15,056 nucleotides of DNA from Tieghemiomyces parasiticus (GCA_027575765.1 JANBPT010001079.1:1-15056), one strand, 5' to 3'; counted from the first letter of the stretch, positions 1 to 10,570 are shown. The notes: a model not told the origin generated them from the sequence alone. Numbers and translations: made by a program.

Positions 1-839
1 AGTGTGGGGGTGAAGCTAATCTGGGCATGTAACATCGAAGTATTCAAATGTGAAGTAGATCCGGCGCAGGGGAGAGTCCCCTTTCCCTCAGGTGGGGTTA
101 GAGAGTGGCGAAAGATCTAAAAGTAAATGTTTCAATGCGTTATATTCATTTACCAGCTTAGGTAGGAGTGGGGGGTGTGGGGAGGGCGGAGCGGTCGGTT
201 AAACCAGGTTAGCATTCTGAACCGCTTGAGGCGGCAACGTGGCCGCGTCTGCTCCTCGACGCCAAGGGGGTCATTGCTCCCGATGATCGGCATAGCTAGG
301 ATTTCAAAGAGGTACGCGCGGGTTCGTGTCGCCCACACTAAGGCTCTGCCTTAGCACTTGTGTGTGTGAGGGCACGGGTGGTTTGTAGACACTCCTAGCA
401 ATTAATTATACCTAATGAGGTAGAATGTCGCGTCGTCCAGAGTAGCGTGTTAATGTCAATCGGGTAAGTTAATACTGTTACAGGGGCAGTGGATGCAACA
501 TGCACGTTTCAGATTAGGGTGGTATGCGAAGATTTGCCTTACATATGTGCTGACGGCCCACACGTTTGAAGGCATCGGTCCCGAAGGGTTAACATCGCGC
601 AGAGGACCGAACTGATGCAGTCGATTGTAATGTCAAGTGCTGATGGTCCCCCACCTATTCACTGAGCCAGTTATCAGTCAAAAACACACTGTGAGTCTTC
701 TGGTCTGTTACTTCCTCAAACTCATGTTTAAAGTTGTCGCGCTAGAGAGATATATACCCGCTACTACCCACTTTATAGATTGCCACATTAGCATTGCATA
801 CGAGGGTGTGGTAACGAGGATTAGGGGAAACGTTTATTG
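1..839. other. Intergenic, no gene supported
   Basis: I see no supportable gene here. The only open frames are a 62-codon minus-strand one (150-338) and a 77-codon plus-strand one (637-870). Neither has a recognisable domain, signal peptide or convincing start. The plus strand is rich in G runs. The right end leads into the first copy of the diverged repeat. Confidence 0.6.
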
Positions 840-840
840 G

Positions 841-1080
841 GGCCGCGGGTGGCCCGGGGTGAGTAAATAACTATGAGGTTAAGCTAAAACGGTTACTGTC
901 GTTTATTTGGATAATTTGGGGTCGGCACTCATATGTGCTGGAGTGCCATCAGGAGTCCAACTAGCGTAAGGTTAGATAAGGCGGTGCCGGAGGCATCCGC
1001 AGAAGAACAGAAAATTTTGGATCAGAAACTTTTGCAAGGTTAGATATAATTTTAGATCAGCAATTAAGCAAGGGAAAGCA
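841..1080 (+). repeat. Diverged repeat copy A, possible decayed copia-type gag remnant
   Basis: This stretch aligns by eye with copy B at 3129-3400. Both share the identical 15-mer GGCCGCGGGTGGCCC (841-855 here), then a similar stretch ending in GGTTACTG, then GGTGCCG followed by GCATCCGC. One frame reads ASAEEQKIL near 991-1017, and a shifted frame further on reads ARLDIILDQQL (about 1034-1066). Acidic and lysine-rich text followed by an A-R-x-x-I-x-L helix recalls the gag_UBN2-type region of Ty1/copia elements. All frames are broken by stops and frameshifts, so nothing intact is encoded. The repeat relationship is visible in the sequence; the copia assignment is an inference. No LTRs or primer-binding site were found. 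Confidence 0.4.
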
Positions 1081-2015
1081 CTTAATCAGGCGGGGTTGGT
1101 TATGGTAACCACAAAGGGACATACCTGCGGCAATAAGTGATAAATAAAGTGACCTCTTGATTTCGAACGGGGACTGCACGGCCACACCTGCGGAGCCATT
1201 CTGTGAGCTCTAGGGTGGATTGAGGGGCCTCAGAAAATCGGTCTTAGGCCCTCATGCTACACTCGCAATGCCACCCCTTCATCCTTACATAGGCCCTGCT
1301 TGCCCCGATCCTGATGATGGCAACCTTGGCCAATAATGACACAGTATGTAATCCGCTGTAATATAATAAGGTGAAGAAGGGTAGGGGTGAAACAGTCGGG
1401 TACCAGAAAAGGGGAGAGAGTCAGACATGACAACCGGTGAGGGGTACCTAAGAGCCTTCATATGAAGGACAGACGGCTTCAACTAAATGTGGCTAGGAAA
1501 CAAGTACAGCTTGGTAGCCGTTGAGCAGAAACGCGTGGAGGGTAGTTTCCCAACAACTATGGTGGACGCGTCCACAAAGGGGGGGGGGAGAGGAAGTGAG
1601 GGAGTACGGGATCTTCGCATCATCTCAGGTGAGGCACAGTAGACCGTGGCCACTGTCTCCCTGATGTCACGTCTCCGGCTACCTGGTGACTCGAGCCCCC
1701 AGGTAACCTACCCCTGCGAGCGGGTCCGCCCCAAGGGGGGATGGGCATCTCTCACACCGGGCTTGCTGTAATTCCTGGTAGGGAAAGACAAGGCAGCAAA
1801 ATTCACCACACCAAAAGACTAAGTGATTGGTAGCCATATTCGGCATCGGTGGCTACGCAACTGACCAGTAGCTGGGCTCCGTTTTAAAAGACCTGGTCAG
1901 GTAGCGCCATTAATGCACTCATCCCCATTCAGCAGAAGAGTGTAAGCGAGTTCAAGAAGGTGATGGGCCCACTATCACCCCATGTTTATTCTATCCAGAA
2001 AGAGTAGGGTCTATT

Positions 2016-2099
2016 AAAAATGAAGTGGGCCCCCCGTTATCTGACGTGGGTGTTCAAGCGTGCCACCTCTGCAGTGGGCCCCCAACCTTTCTTCATTTT
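2016..2099. repeat. Short direct and inverted repeats with TGGGCCC motifs
   Basis: AGTGGGCCCCC occurs at 2024-2034 and again at 2073-2083, an 11-base direct repeat 49 bases apart. Around it, AAAATGAAG (2017-2025) has an exact inverted partner, CTTCATTTT (2091-2099). A further TGGGCCC lies at 1964-1970. The exact matches are seen in the sequence. A role as a protein-binding cluster or a mobile-element end is only a possibility. Confidence 0.45.
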
Positions 2100-2487
2100 C
2101 ACCTTGCGCCTTGACTTAGTTATTGGTTAGGGAAAGGAGGTTCCCCGAGGCCCTTAACCGATTGGGTGGTCGGCGCTCCGGAGAATCCCTATGTTTATTA
2201 AACCAATAAGTACCACTAAAGCCCTAGTCGTTCTCGCCCTACTCAGCTATTATGGTCAGACCGATTGGGTCGCCGGGCAGTCCCTTCTTAATATCACCGG
2301 GGGTCCTCAGGGTCTGATCGGCTGCTTATTGGCGCGCCGGAGGTTGACTAGTATGGCGTTGATTGGCCAGTACCATCGCCTGCCCGGGGAAAATGGGGGT
2401 GACCGCTAGTCCTGATGGCCATCTCCCAGCGGCCAATGACACGGCCCAAGTATCATAAAAAATCAGGGTGGTTTGCCCTGAGAGTGA

Positions 2488-2504
2488 GACAGAGAGAGAG
2501 AGAG
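2488..2504 (+). repeat. GA dinucleotide microsatellite
   Basis: A run of about eight GA/AG units (ACAGAGAGAGAGAGAGAG) followed by GGGGAGGG. A simple repeat with no associated gene. Confidence 0.75.
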
Positions 2505-3128
2505 GGGAGGGTGTCAAAGGGGACCTTACCCTCTATTGCACTTCATATTGACTAGCGACGGCCTATCGCCAAGTCGCTGCAGGGCGCTGGGTAGTCCCAG
2601 AGAGACTCCCGGTCCAAGTCTTATTCAACTGATATGACCCATAATACACTTATCCCTAAGGCGACTAGTGAGTAAGCTTCATCAACACAGTAGAGGGTGA
2701 AATCGAACGTCTTAAAGCCAGACAGGGCAATAGAGAGTGGCATTTGATCAAATAATATTGGTCAAGTAATAGAATGTCCAAACCTTTATTACGACCCGTA
2801 TTCACTTTGGATAATAGCCGCATTTGCGGGTTACTCAGTGCGATCACTCTGATCATAGGTCAAAAAAGAGGGCTCGGCCACTAAGTTAGAGGCCGAAGAG
2901 CTCTACTTTCCAAAAAGATTCATCGAAGCTAAAACTACACGGCAACCTCTTCGATACGCCATACCGGACAACTGGTGCCAGCGGGTGGCGTGTGTTGATA
3001 CATTAAGACACCTGTCAGTCGGTGTCATAAATAAAACCCAGAGTGGGGGGGGGGAAATTACACTATTAAATAGAGGTCAAACAGGATTGTGGTAGGGGAA
3101 ATCAGGGGGAGGGTAAAAAATGCTAGGG

Positions 3129-3400
3129 GGCCGCGGGTGGCCCAAGGGGCGAGTGAAAAACTATAAAGTCGAACCTTACTAAAATGATTACTGAGGCTAT
3201 ATATGGTAAGTTTTTTTTTGGGGAGGGAGGATAGCTACTTTATTAGTCGGACTACAATCAGAGAACCAACCAGTACAAGGATTAGATGAGGTGGTGCCGA
3301 GTGCATCTGCTGAGGAGGACAGGAAACTCTGGGTTAGTTAGGAGGAAACTAAGAACGAAAGCAGAAGAGTTCAATTAGGAATGGGCAAATTCCCAAATTA
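3129..3400 (+). repeat. Diverged repeat copy B, possible decayed copia-type gag remnant
   Basis: Second copy of the repeat at 841-1080, same orientation, about 2.3 kb away. The shared 15-mer is at 3129-3143. GGTGGTGCCG near 3291 and GCATCTGC at 3303-3310 match GCGGTGCCG and GCATCCGC of copy A. One frame from about 3230 reads ATLLVGLQSE and then LDEVVPSASAEEDRKLW before a TAG. A shifted frame upstream reads NDY and, after a TGA, GYIW. That order (N-Y-x-x-W, then a hydrophobic helix, then an acidic ASAEE-x-x-KLW stretch) recalls the N-terminal part of Ty1/copia gag. Several in-frame TGA/TAA codons could come from CGA/CAA by C-to-T change. It is not functional. The identity is an inference. Confidence 0.4.
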
Positions 3401-5900
3401 AAAAGGGGCGCAGGAATTAGTCATGAAGCCTGGTCGTTTGCTAGCTAAGCAGTGGGTGGTCAGTGATGATGATCACTGGGATAGTAGCTGACTAAAAGGC
3501 CTTAACTTTGAAAAGGGTGAGTACGTGTGGGAATTACGTGGGCCTCTATAGCTGTCGATTTATTGAGGAGTACGGTACCCAAAGACGGGGTTAAGAACCG
3601 GCTGGACAAGTAGGCAGGCGGGGAGGGTATATTGAAGAGGTGGAAGGCCACCCGAGGCGGAGAGTGCTACACACTGTCAAGTAAATACACGGAATTAGGT
3701 GACAAAGCGGAGGAGGAATCCTGGAAGAGGGCCAAGGTCTGGATTAATATAGTTACTGGGTAGCTGGTGTGTCAGGAGTTCCAGTAGTTAGTGTGCGGCC
3801 TCCAGCGGTTACATGGAAGTACGTGCAGCGTAGGAGTCAGTGGTTTGGAACCTCTTGTGGTTTGAGGTGCCCGCTGCGTGGAAGTGGGGCGGTTAGTCGT
3901 AGGTGCTTGGCGATAGGTTTAATGGCCACCTCCATGCGTGTTCTTTCTCAGATAAAAACCTACCTAGTGGAACAAAAGGGCTAACTAGCCAAACATGTAA
4001 CCAACTAATATTACTACGGAAACCAAAACGGAACTGAGAGGTGAATCAAAAACCGGTTGTCTGGGGAGAAGCTGTCTTTGATTGAATAGCGACCGTGAAG
4101 GTTTTTTATATACCAGACAACGGCCAGCATCGTAGTCGCTGGGTCAATAGTCGGGTAAAGGGAATCTGAATAGACAGTGTGAGGCAGGACCGAGAGCCAT
4201 GTGGAATGAAAAGACAGCTGTTAGGCTGTCGGATCAATAAAGAGGAAATACTGAAGGAAGGTCAGGCCTAAAGGGATAGGAACAGAAGCGCCCGTCAAAA
4301 GGTGCGACGTCCAATGGATCAGGATGGCTGGCTGCGCTGTAAAAGGACACCATATGTAAGAAATATAGGAAAAAAAAGAGCAGAGATGTTACCACTGATT
4401 GGGGCAGTAGTTTTGGACATGACACGTAGACACTGAGTAAGTTTGCCTGTTTATTTTTCTACCTCACGTTTGAGCGAATACTAGACATTCTGGTCTGGCA
4501 TCTATGGTATCTGTCGTTATATTAGGTATTATTATTAACGCTAGGTAATAGGTAGAGAGGGGATTCGTTAGGTCCAAGCCCCAAGACGAAATCGAAAATG
4601 CTCTCTTGTGATAGGAATTGGTACAACCACCTTTAGTTAACCCGTTGACCGGGGTCACTTACGCTATATCTTCAAACTGTGAATGCCATCAACATGTGGG
4701 CACGGCAAAACTCGCTATCGTTATCTAACCTTATATTCCTGATCCACATTCTATAGGGAGAGCTCTTGAGGCAGGACGCGTTGAGTTACGCCTACCCTGC
4801 ATTGTTTATAACAATAAAAATAAGCTCTATAAATTGGCAGCGCCCCGACCATTCCCGACCTAATTTCCAATTACATTGATTGGTGTCCGATACAATTGCA
4901 CCACCGCTCCTAGTCTTCATAATTGCCCAGGTAGTGGTTGTCTGCTATCAACGGTTGCATTAACAGTAAATGGAATGTCAATACTGTGCTAGTGGTACAG
5001 TGATATCCTTGATAGGCTATTTGATAGGATTCTACCCAAACTATATTTGTCTATGGCTAGTGTGGATGATCTTCCACCCAAAGTTAGGTATACCCCTCAC
5101 GATTATTTTTTGCCTATGATTGTATAGTTAAAAAAAGTTACCTTTTTCATACTCAGGGTAGCTGCTTTATTATTAAAGGTTTACAGCAGTGGGGGAGATA
5201 TAATCATTAATTAGTACATTGGTGTGTGATTGTAGCCTCACCGGCCGCAACACAATCAGCTCTAGTGGCACCATGCCGCCCGGCGGTATCTGATGGTCTG
5301 CAAACAACTGCATGTGAGGGAGGGAAAGGGCGGCGGATAACCTGATGACAACAATGCAACCCATCATACACCAGTAAGAGGGCATGGTAGAATTCACAAG
5401 ACAGGGACCAAGCAGTGGTTAACAGCCAGAAAGGTACCGTAGGAGGCCTCTTTCGACAGTAATTTTCGCCGATCGTCAAGCAAGCGATGGCCGCGGGCCG
5501 TTTGTACGGACGTGACCAGACAGTGGTACAATCTGCATCGGCTGTAACCATCCCGTTGGCCAACAGCAGCGACGTTGTAACCCGGCAGCTATGTACATAA
5601 AAGCGAGGAAAAGAAGGGGAGAAAGTTCAAGGTTGATAGTCCGCGGCGGGAGCGAAGGATAATGGTGACGCGTGCAACAAGTAATAGTGGGGTGGGTAGC
5701 AATGGCGACGGTGAATGTTGATTTCCTCAGTGGAAGTCCAACGGCTCTGCCAAAGGGCGCTGGTGACCTTGCGGGGCGGGTAACCAGAACGTACCCGGTC
5801 CATCTCCCAACTCGCCCGAACATCTTTGTCGTGAAGAGATGGATGGCCCGTACTGGTAATAAAAAATGGGAACGTGGGGTTGTTCAGCGACCGTACCATT
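3401..5900. other. Intergenic, no gene supported
   Basis: Purine-rich plus strand from 3401 to about 4420, then more AT-rich sequence to 5200. Between 5170 and 5940 several short frames overlap on both strands (118, 115 and 90 codons on minus, 76 on plus). None has a domain or a consistent start, and their heavy mutual overlap suggests they are chance frames in GC-richer DNA. No tRNA, rRNA or LTR seen. Confidence 0.5.
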
Positions 5901-6829
5901 GAGGGGGTTCGCTTCTACATGGCGTGCCCAGTTGATCACCAGTACCTTACCAATGTTCCAGGTGCTGTCATCACCCCGCCCCCTGCTTGCATCCCTTTCC
6001 CTAACCCGCAGTGTTTGGACACCACCTTCCCATTTTTGATTCAGCGAACGCCACCACCTTTCTCCTCTCTCTCTCTTTCTTTATTTACGGCCATCGCTCG
6101 CGGGGGCTATTGGACCGTCCGACCAGATGTAAAGGTGTCTGTGTTACCAAGGCGTACCGCTGGCATCATTCAGCCCCTCTACGACGAAAGGGACGTCTAC
6201 TCGGGCCATCTTTTGCCCCATTCGCCTTTGTACACCCTCGTCCTCCGTTGTTGAAGGTCCACACTCTTACCTGCTCCATTCGCGCACAGGTTCGAACGCT
6301 GCGCCCTGCGTTCACCGCCCTCCCGTGTTTCCTGCACCCCGCATATCAGCTCAGTACCGCCTCTCCGGCTAATAGTTTTTGAATGCCACCAGGTGTCCAC
6401 CATTACTTATTGCCCCACATCCGGTCTCTTGCTACCTAAGCCTTTTCTCGCTCCACACTCCCTCCGCACACCCTGTTTCACTTTTCACTTTTCTCTAGAG
6501 CGCCACCATCACTATATGCCAAAGTGCCCGGAGCTTTAAATACTCTGCCCGCCTCCACGCCTGGACCATTTAACCCATTTATTTCGTGTTTTCGCACCCT
6601 ATTTTAATTATTATTATTTTTGGTTTACCGTAAGAGACTAGATTATCCACAATTTCGTGCAGAGCCCGCCCTTGGCTATTCGAAATCAGATTGTTTCCGT
6701 GATTGGGCGTATCGTATAGGTACTTCACTTCCCGACAACGGCAATCGTCCAAACCTTGGAAGTCATTGGAAATATCCTTACAACGTCCCCTTTATTACCC
6801 CTATCGTTCAATAATTACGGTCCTGGCGC
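5901..6829 (+). other. Pyrimidine-rich upstream region of the surface-protein gene
   Basis: The plus strand is strongly C+T-rich here, with a CT microsatellite at 6065-6077. This contrasts with the purine-rich plus strand before it. Open frames at 5919-6254 (111 codons from an ATG) and 6011-6382 overlap each other in different frames and match nothing I recognise. CT-rich upstream regions are common in fungal promoters and leaders, so the stretch probably serves the gene starting at 7033. A small unrecognised gene cannot be excluded. Confidence 0.35.
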
Positions 6830-6835
6830 TATATA
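6830..6835 (+). promoter_or_regulatory. Possible TATA box of the binding-protein gene
   Basis: TATATA within GCGCTATATACCC, 198 bases upstream of the ATG at 7033 and followed by a CT-rich stretch. Position and context fit a fungal core promoter. No transcript data are available to confirm it. Confidence 0.3.
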
Positions 6836-7032
6836 CCCTTCCCCCTTCCACGCCCCATCCTAATTTGTGTCTACCCGGCGGCTTACAACCCGCCCGAATT
6901 CAAGAGTTTTGCCTCCTTACACTGAGCTATCTCTTGGCTAGACTCTGTCTTACACTCTGTCGGGTTCCTAATCCATCCTGTCCACAGCACAGGCCCTCTC
7001 CATCTATTACATCACACCCGGCCACATACAAC

Positions 7033-9176
7033 ATGCTACGTTGGGTACTCGCGAGCACGGGCTGCTTACTACTCGGTGCAGCGACCTTCACCTCCGCGGT
7101 TGTGGTAGCCGGCGACCAACCGCGCCCTAACCCTCCGCGCGACTGCGTGTCGCCAGACCAGTACAATCCAGACATAGACTATTATCCCGACAAATGGGAA
7201 GGTAAGTCCCCGTCCATCACGATGTAGGTGCGCCCTCTTTAGGGTCTTATGGCCGCAATGTCTTGGCCCTATCGTATTGATGGCCGCGGCCGCTACGACC
7301 TGTCTAAAGGAAGAGAAGAGAGGATGAAGCCATGCCCTTGTTAAACCGCCATCGTTACAGGCGGCTGAAGGTTGAGGTCGTACACGGTCATAACATTGAG
7401 CGAAGGGAGGAGGGGGGATTCAAGCAACTCCCCTTTCCGTTATGGCCCGGTGCACCCCACCCCGCCGAGAGTGGACGGTCACGGATATCCCTTTCCTTTC
7501 ACTGTTAGCACCTACGGCACCATTTTTCAAAGCCTACCCCAACCTCGTCCACTCATCTTCGCCTTTACCTATCATCGCCTCCTCAAATCTATCGCTATCA
7601 CACCATAACCGACCGTCTCGCACCTATAACACGTAACCTTCATCAGATTACGGACACGACTTGTTCACGGTGGAATACCACAAGAGCTACAAGGTGGTAA
7701 AGAATCCTTTCTCCAATGAGACCTTCGTTCTGTATAAATGCGGCACACCATTACCCGACAAGTACAGACGGGGCAACTACAAGGTCTTTGAGACGCCCGT
7801 ACAGCGTATCGGTGTCGTGCAAAACTCGACCCAGTCATTCCTTTATAAACTGGGCTACGCTAACATGGTCCCTATTGCAGGGTCCTCGGCAGCCCCGGCC
7901 AACATCACGACCAAAGCGGAAGGCACCTTCGATAAGCCCTACGACCGCTTCCGCGGAAAAGTATACGCGCTGACCCCCGAGCAATATGACTCAGTTGATA
8001 TTGTGTTCACCGGTCACTCTCAAGAGGAGGAAAAGTACGTTACAGCCAGCGAGGCGAGTGCTCCTTCAGCGTTGAAGCGGAGCGAGTGGCTGGGATTCTA
8101 CAGCCTCTTTGTCGACCGGGAAAAAGAGGCCATGCGGCGAGTCAAACTAATGGGTGAGAACTACCGGTGCATGAAGGACCGCGTGCAAGAGGCTTTGGCG
8201 GAGCGCCAGGCTCAACCCCTGCAGATCGCGTGGGCACGGCGAGAGGACCCCCAACCAGCCAACGACCAAAAAGTGACGTGGGTACTTAGCATGGCCAAAT
8301 TTAAGTGGTCACTCACCAGCGACGCCGGAGCTACCATGGTTAATGAAGGGATTGAGTCGAGCTTCACCAACCCGTCCGCCATGCGGTTCGCCCTGATCCA
8401 CGCCGACGTCCTCATCGACGAATCCTACGGAACTCATACCATCGACGATGTTCTCTACAATTTCGGCATTGAGGATACCCCGGATGACGCCAAGAAATAC
8501 AAATTTATCCGGAACCGTATGATTCTCCGCGAGGACGGACTTCGGACGGCCTGTGATGGTAACGGTAAGTGTACCATGGTGATAGAGAGGGCAATCGGCA
8601 ATGTTCAAAAGGCCCCGACGGGTTCACACCTTTCCGTAATTGAAAATTCCAACCCTTTCCTAACCGCCTGGTTACGGGGCATTTTGTCTCCTCTGTTATA
8701 CTTTTGCAGGCTGGTACCATACTGCCGTGTCCTCAGCCGACGTCCTCCTTCAGGACTTCATCCGCGCCGTGTACATGCCGGACTCGCGAACCCTTCCGCG
8801 CCTTTGGTTCCGCAACCTCGGTCGTGAGGAGGTACTCAGCATCATGAAATCGGGCAAAGGAGATAATGGGACCGAGTTGGAGAAGGTAAGTCACCATTGT
8901 CAACCCCATTGTCGTTGACAGTATACCGTATGGACTTCTATACCCTAAGCAGACAAATGGCCGCTACTGACACCGCCGCTTACCTTGACAATCACTTCAC
9001 CATCCGTGAACTTCCAGCTTCGTCCGTATGGGTGCGACAATATGGATTGGGACGGTATCAAAATTCTGACCGAGGTTGGGCAGACCAGCGCCTCTGCCAT
9101 TAACCTTGGAACGAGCCCGTGGCCCCATGGGCTGGCAACTCTCATCCCCTTGGTCGCAATTTACTTCTTCCAATAG
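7033..9176 (+). CDS. Secreted, probably GPI-anchored protein related to ABC-type iron/cobalamin substrate-binding proteins
   Basis: Four exons (7033-7201, 7647-8564, 8710-8885, 9018-9176) join in frame into 473 codons. The ATG (A at -3) opens a signal peptide: Arg3, a hydrophobic core to about residue 25, and cleavage near TSA or VVA. Residues 62-74 (FTVEYHKSYKVV), YKCGTPLP (86-93) and ETPVQRIGVVQNSTQSFLYKLG (105-126, quoted in part) follow the N-lobe of bacterial class III (TroA/BtuF-like) binding proteins. A long helix (about 215-240), WVLSMAKFKW (268-277) with DAGA, and the C-lobe signature around 364-398 (VLLQDFIRAVY, LWFRNL) follow in family order. The last exon adds a Cys-containing linker and a hydrophobic end (459-472), typical of a GPI signal. 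N-glycosylation sequons include N80, N116, N142 and N415. The likely role is cell-surface ligand binding, perhaps of a metal chelate; no transporter partner is in the window. Family resemblance is from memory; the ligand is unknown. Confidence 0.8.
7202..7646 (+). other. Intron 1 of the binding-protein gene
   Basis: Donor G|GTAAGT at 7202; acceptor CATCAG ending at 7646; phase 1. Joining gives codon GAT and restores the run DKWE-D-YGHDLFTV, the continuity expected in this family. At 445 bases it is three times longer than the other introns in the gene. An internal CAG at about 7361 was tested and leads at once to a stop. Confidence 0.8.
8565..8709 (+). other. Intron 2 of the binding-protein gene
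   Basis: Donor G|GTAAGT at 8565 and a strong acceptor, a pyrimidine tract ending TTTTGCAG at 8709; phase 1. Splicing joins CDGN through a split Gly codon to WYHTAVSS and brings in the conserved C-terminal block. Reading through instead gives a non-homologous arginine/proline-rich tail. Confidence 0.85.
8886..9017 (+). other. Intron 3 of the binding-protein gene
   Basis: Donor AAG|GTAAGT at 8886, phase 0; acceptor CTTCCAG ending at 9017, with a CTTGAC branch-like site near 8983. The earlier AGs ending at 8921, 8949 and 8952 all give a stop within a few codons. The acceptor at 9017 is the first one found that opens a long in-frame exon, and that exon ends in a hydrophobic tail. Confidence 0.65.
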
Positions 9177-9650
9177 GAACAGCAACGCCCCTTGCACGAG
9201 TATGATCTCTTGCCCAATATCGACTATTCAAACATTCTAATCGTTTTACCTACCACGTCTAGCTTTACATGTTGCCTATTTTAGGCCTTAATATACTTTG
9301 GAGGCCATCTATAATAATGCTGGATCATGTTTTCTCCTCCCAGTTCCCGTCCTCCGTTACTGGCATAGCTACCACTCGCGTCCATATCATATATTTTTCT
9401 CCAGAAAGGCAGTGCCGGCCGCCAATGCACCTATGGGTAACCGGTTCAGAGTCCCCCCCCTACAGCTATACCTCATTCCTCACTTTTCCGTTCCGGTGCT
9501 GTTATTTTTTCTTCTTCATTTATTCTTCCCCCCACTGACAAGGCCAACCGTGAAGCCCAGCCAATTATCACGACTCATATTTTCCATCTATTTTGCTCGT
9601 TTAATAAACATACACTTTCGCATTCCCAAAAGATCCCTTTACCATTGACC
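9177..9650 (+). other. Probable 3' UTR of the binding-protein gene
   Basis: Pyrimidine-rich on the plus strand, like the upstream leader. Open frames at 9269-9538 and 9298-9648 overlap in different frames and are mostly Phe, Leu, Pro and Tyr, as expected from translated CT-rich DNA. I read this as untranslated sequence ending near the AATAAA at 9603-9608. Confidence 0.45.
9603..9608 (+). terminator. Candidate polyadenylation signal AATAAA
   Basis: A perfect AATAAA in TTAATAAACATAC, 427 bases after the TAG of the binding-protein gene. The plus strand changes from pyrimidine-rich to purine-rich soon after (about 9680), which fits the transcript ending here. The distance gives a rather long 3' UTR, so an earlier non-canonical site is possible. 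Confidence 0.4.
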
Positions 9651-10570
9651 TTCTCGGTCCTAGCATATTTTAATGGATTGCTTAGGTCATGTAGTTTGGT
9701 AGCCGTAGATAGTGAATACCAATCGACGAAGTAGCAGCTAAGCTTTTAATGAATAATGTGGTATTTACCACAACGGGGCAACGTAGGGAGCAAGGTAGAT
9801 CAGTTTGGTGCGCGGGAGGAGAAACAAAAAAAAACAGGCGTGTCTGGAAGTTTCGCATACCAAGCTTATACTAAAGTTGGCGGCCGACGGAAGGAGGGGG
9901 GAATCTAAGTGAGCTGGGTGCTCTTGGGCTGACATAATTATTTAGTTCGGGCGTTGTCTAGGTAGGAGGCCCCGCCCAAGCCCATTGACGGTGGAGGATT
10001 GCTATAGTGTCCTAACGGCCTCCGCGGTGAACTTTAATGGCGTGGTAATGATGGCGGAATTACTTAAAACCTTATAACTGCGGCAGCACATAGTATTGTT
10101 AAACACGACCTATAACCATGGGTTAGGTGCGACCATGGACGGTAGAAGCATGAATATATAATCAGATAACTTAGCGCCTTAGTCTGGCATGGAATTATTG
10201 TGCATATTTTATGGGCACAATGTATAATCCTCGGCCATGATAGCGATTGAGTATCATTTTCGGGAATACGTGTCGCTTAGTCTAGTTGGCCTAGAAGGAA
10301 ACGTAGATGACAGCCATTTCATGTATACTGCACCAGCCCAAAACCGCCGGTTGGCAACGAAGGCTCGTCAATGTTACTGAGAGTGTAGATTAATTTTTTA
10401 TGGGATGGGCTACATTTGAAAAACTGGCGGCTGAGATGGCTATTTCAACGGGGATGGCGGAAGGGTGCCAATTGAAGATGGACATTCTCAATGAAAAATC
10501 TGACCGAGAGTTGGTGTACACGGCATATGTATACTGTGGCAGCGGGATCTAGGAGGTGGCCCTAACGGAT
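9651..10570. other. Intergenic, no gene supported
   Basis: No open frame of note on either strand. The plus strand is again G/A-rich, with an A8 run near 9825. No repeat, tRNA or regulatory motif that I could support. Confidence 0.6.

Larger units (their letters stand above)
1081..3127. other. Intergenic, no gene supported
   Basis: About 2 kb between the two repeat copies, with no open frame over 72 codons and none that looks like a protein. It holds a G9 run near 1579, a GA microsatellite near 2488-2504, and three TGGGCCC palindrome-containing motifs at 1964-1970, 2026-2032 and 2075-2081. It may contain further decayed mobile-element sequence, but I could not recognise any. Confidence 0.55.

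Noticed and set aside
5207..5823. Overlapping 118- and 115-codon minus-strand frames, one with a hydrophobic stretch before a Cys-rich part
   Set aside because: The hydrophobic stretch has no in-frame ATG ahead of it, the two frames overlap, and no intron set links them into a plausible protein.
5919..6254. A 111-codon plus-strand frame whose early part reads like protein (Cys- and Pro-containing)
   Set aside because: It lies in CT-rich DNA, overlaps another long frame (6011-6382) and matches no family I recognise. A CTAAC plus CGCAG acceptor-like site at about 6008-6020 lies inside it but no partner exon was found.
6285..6310. GGTTCGAAC resembling a tRNA T-loop
   Set aside because: The flanking bases do not form a five-pair T-stem, and no acceptor, D or anticodon arms could be placed.
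8565..8827. Read-through extension of exon 2 of the binding-protein gene
   Set aside because: The tail is arginine/proline-rich and unlike the family, while splicing at 8565-8709 restores the conserved C-terminal block.
9298..9648. A 116-codon plus-strand frame after the binding-protein gene
   Set aside because: Its composition is that of translated CT-rich sequence, it overlaps another frame (9269-9538), and it fits better as 3' UTR.
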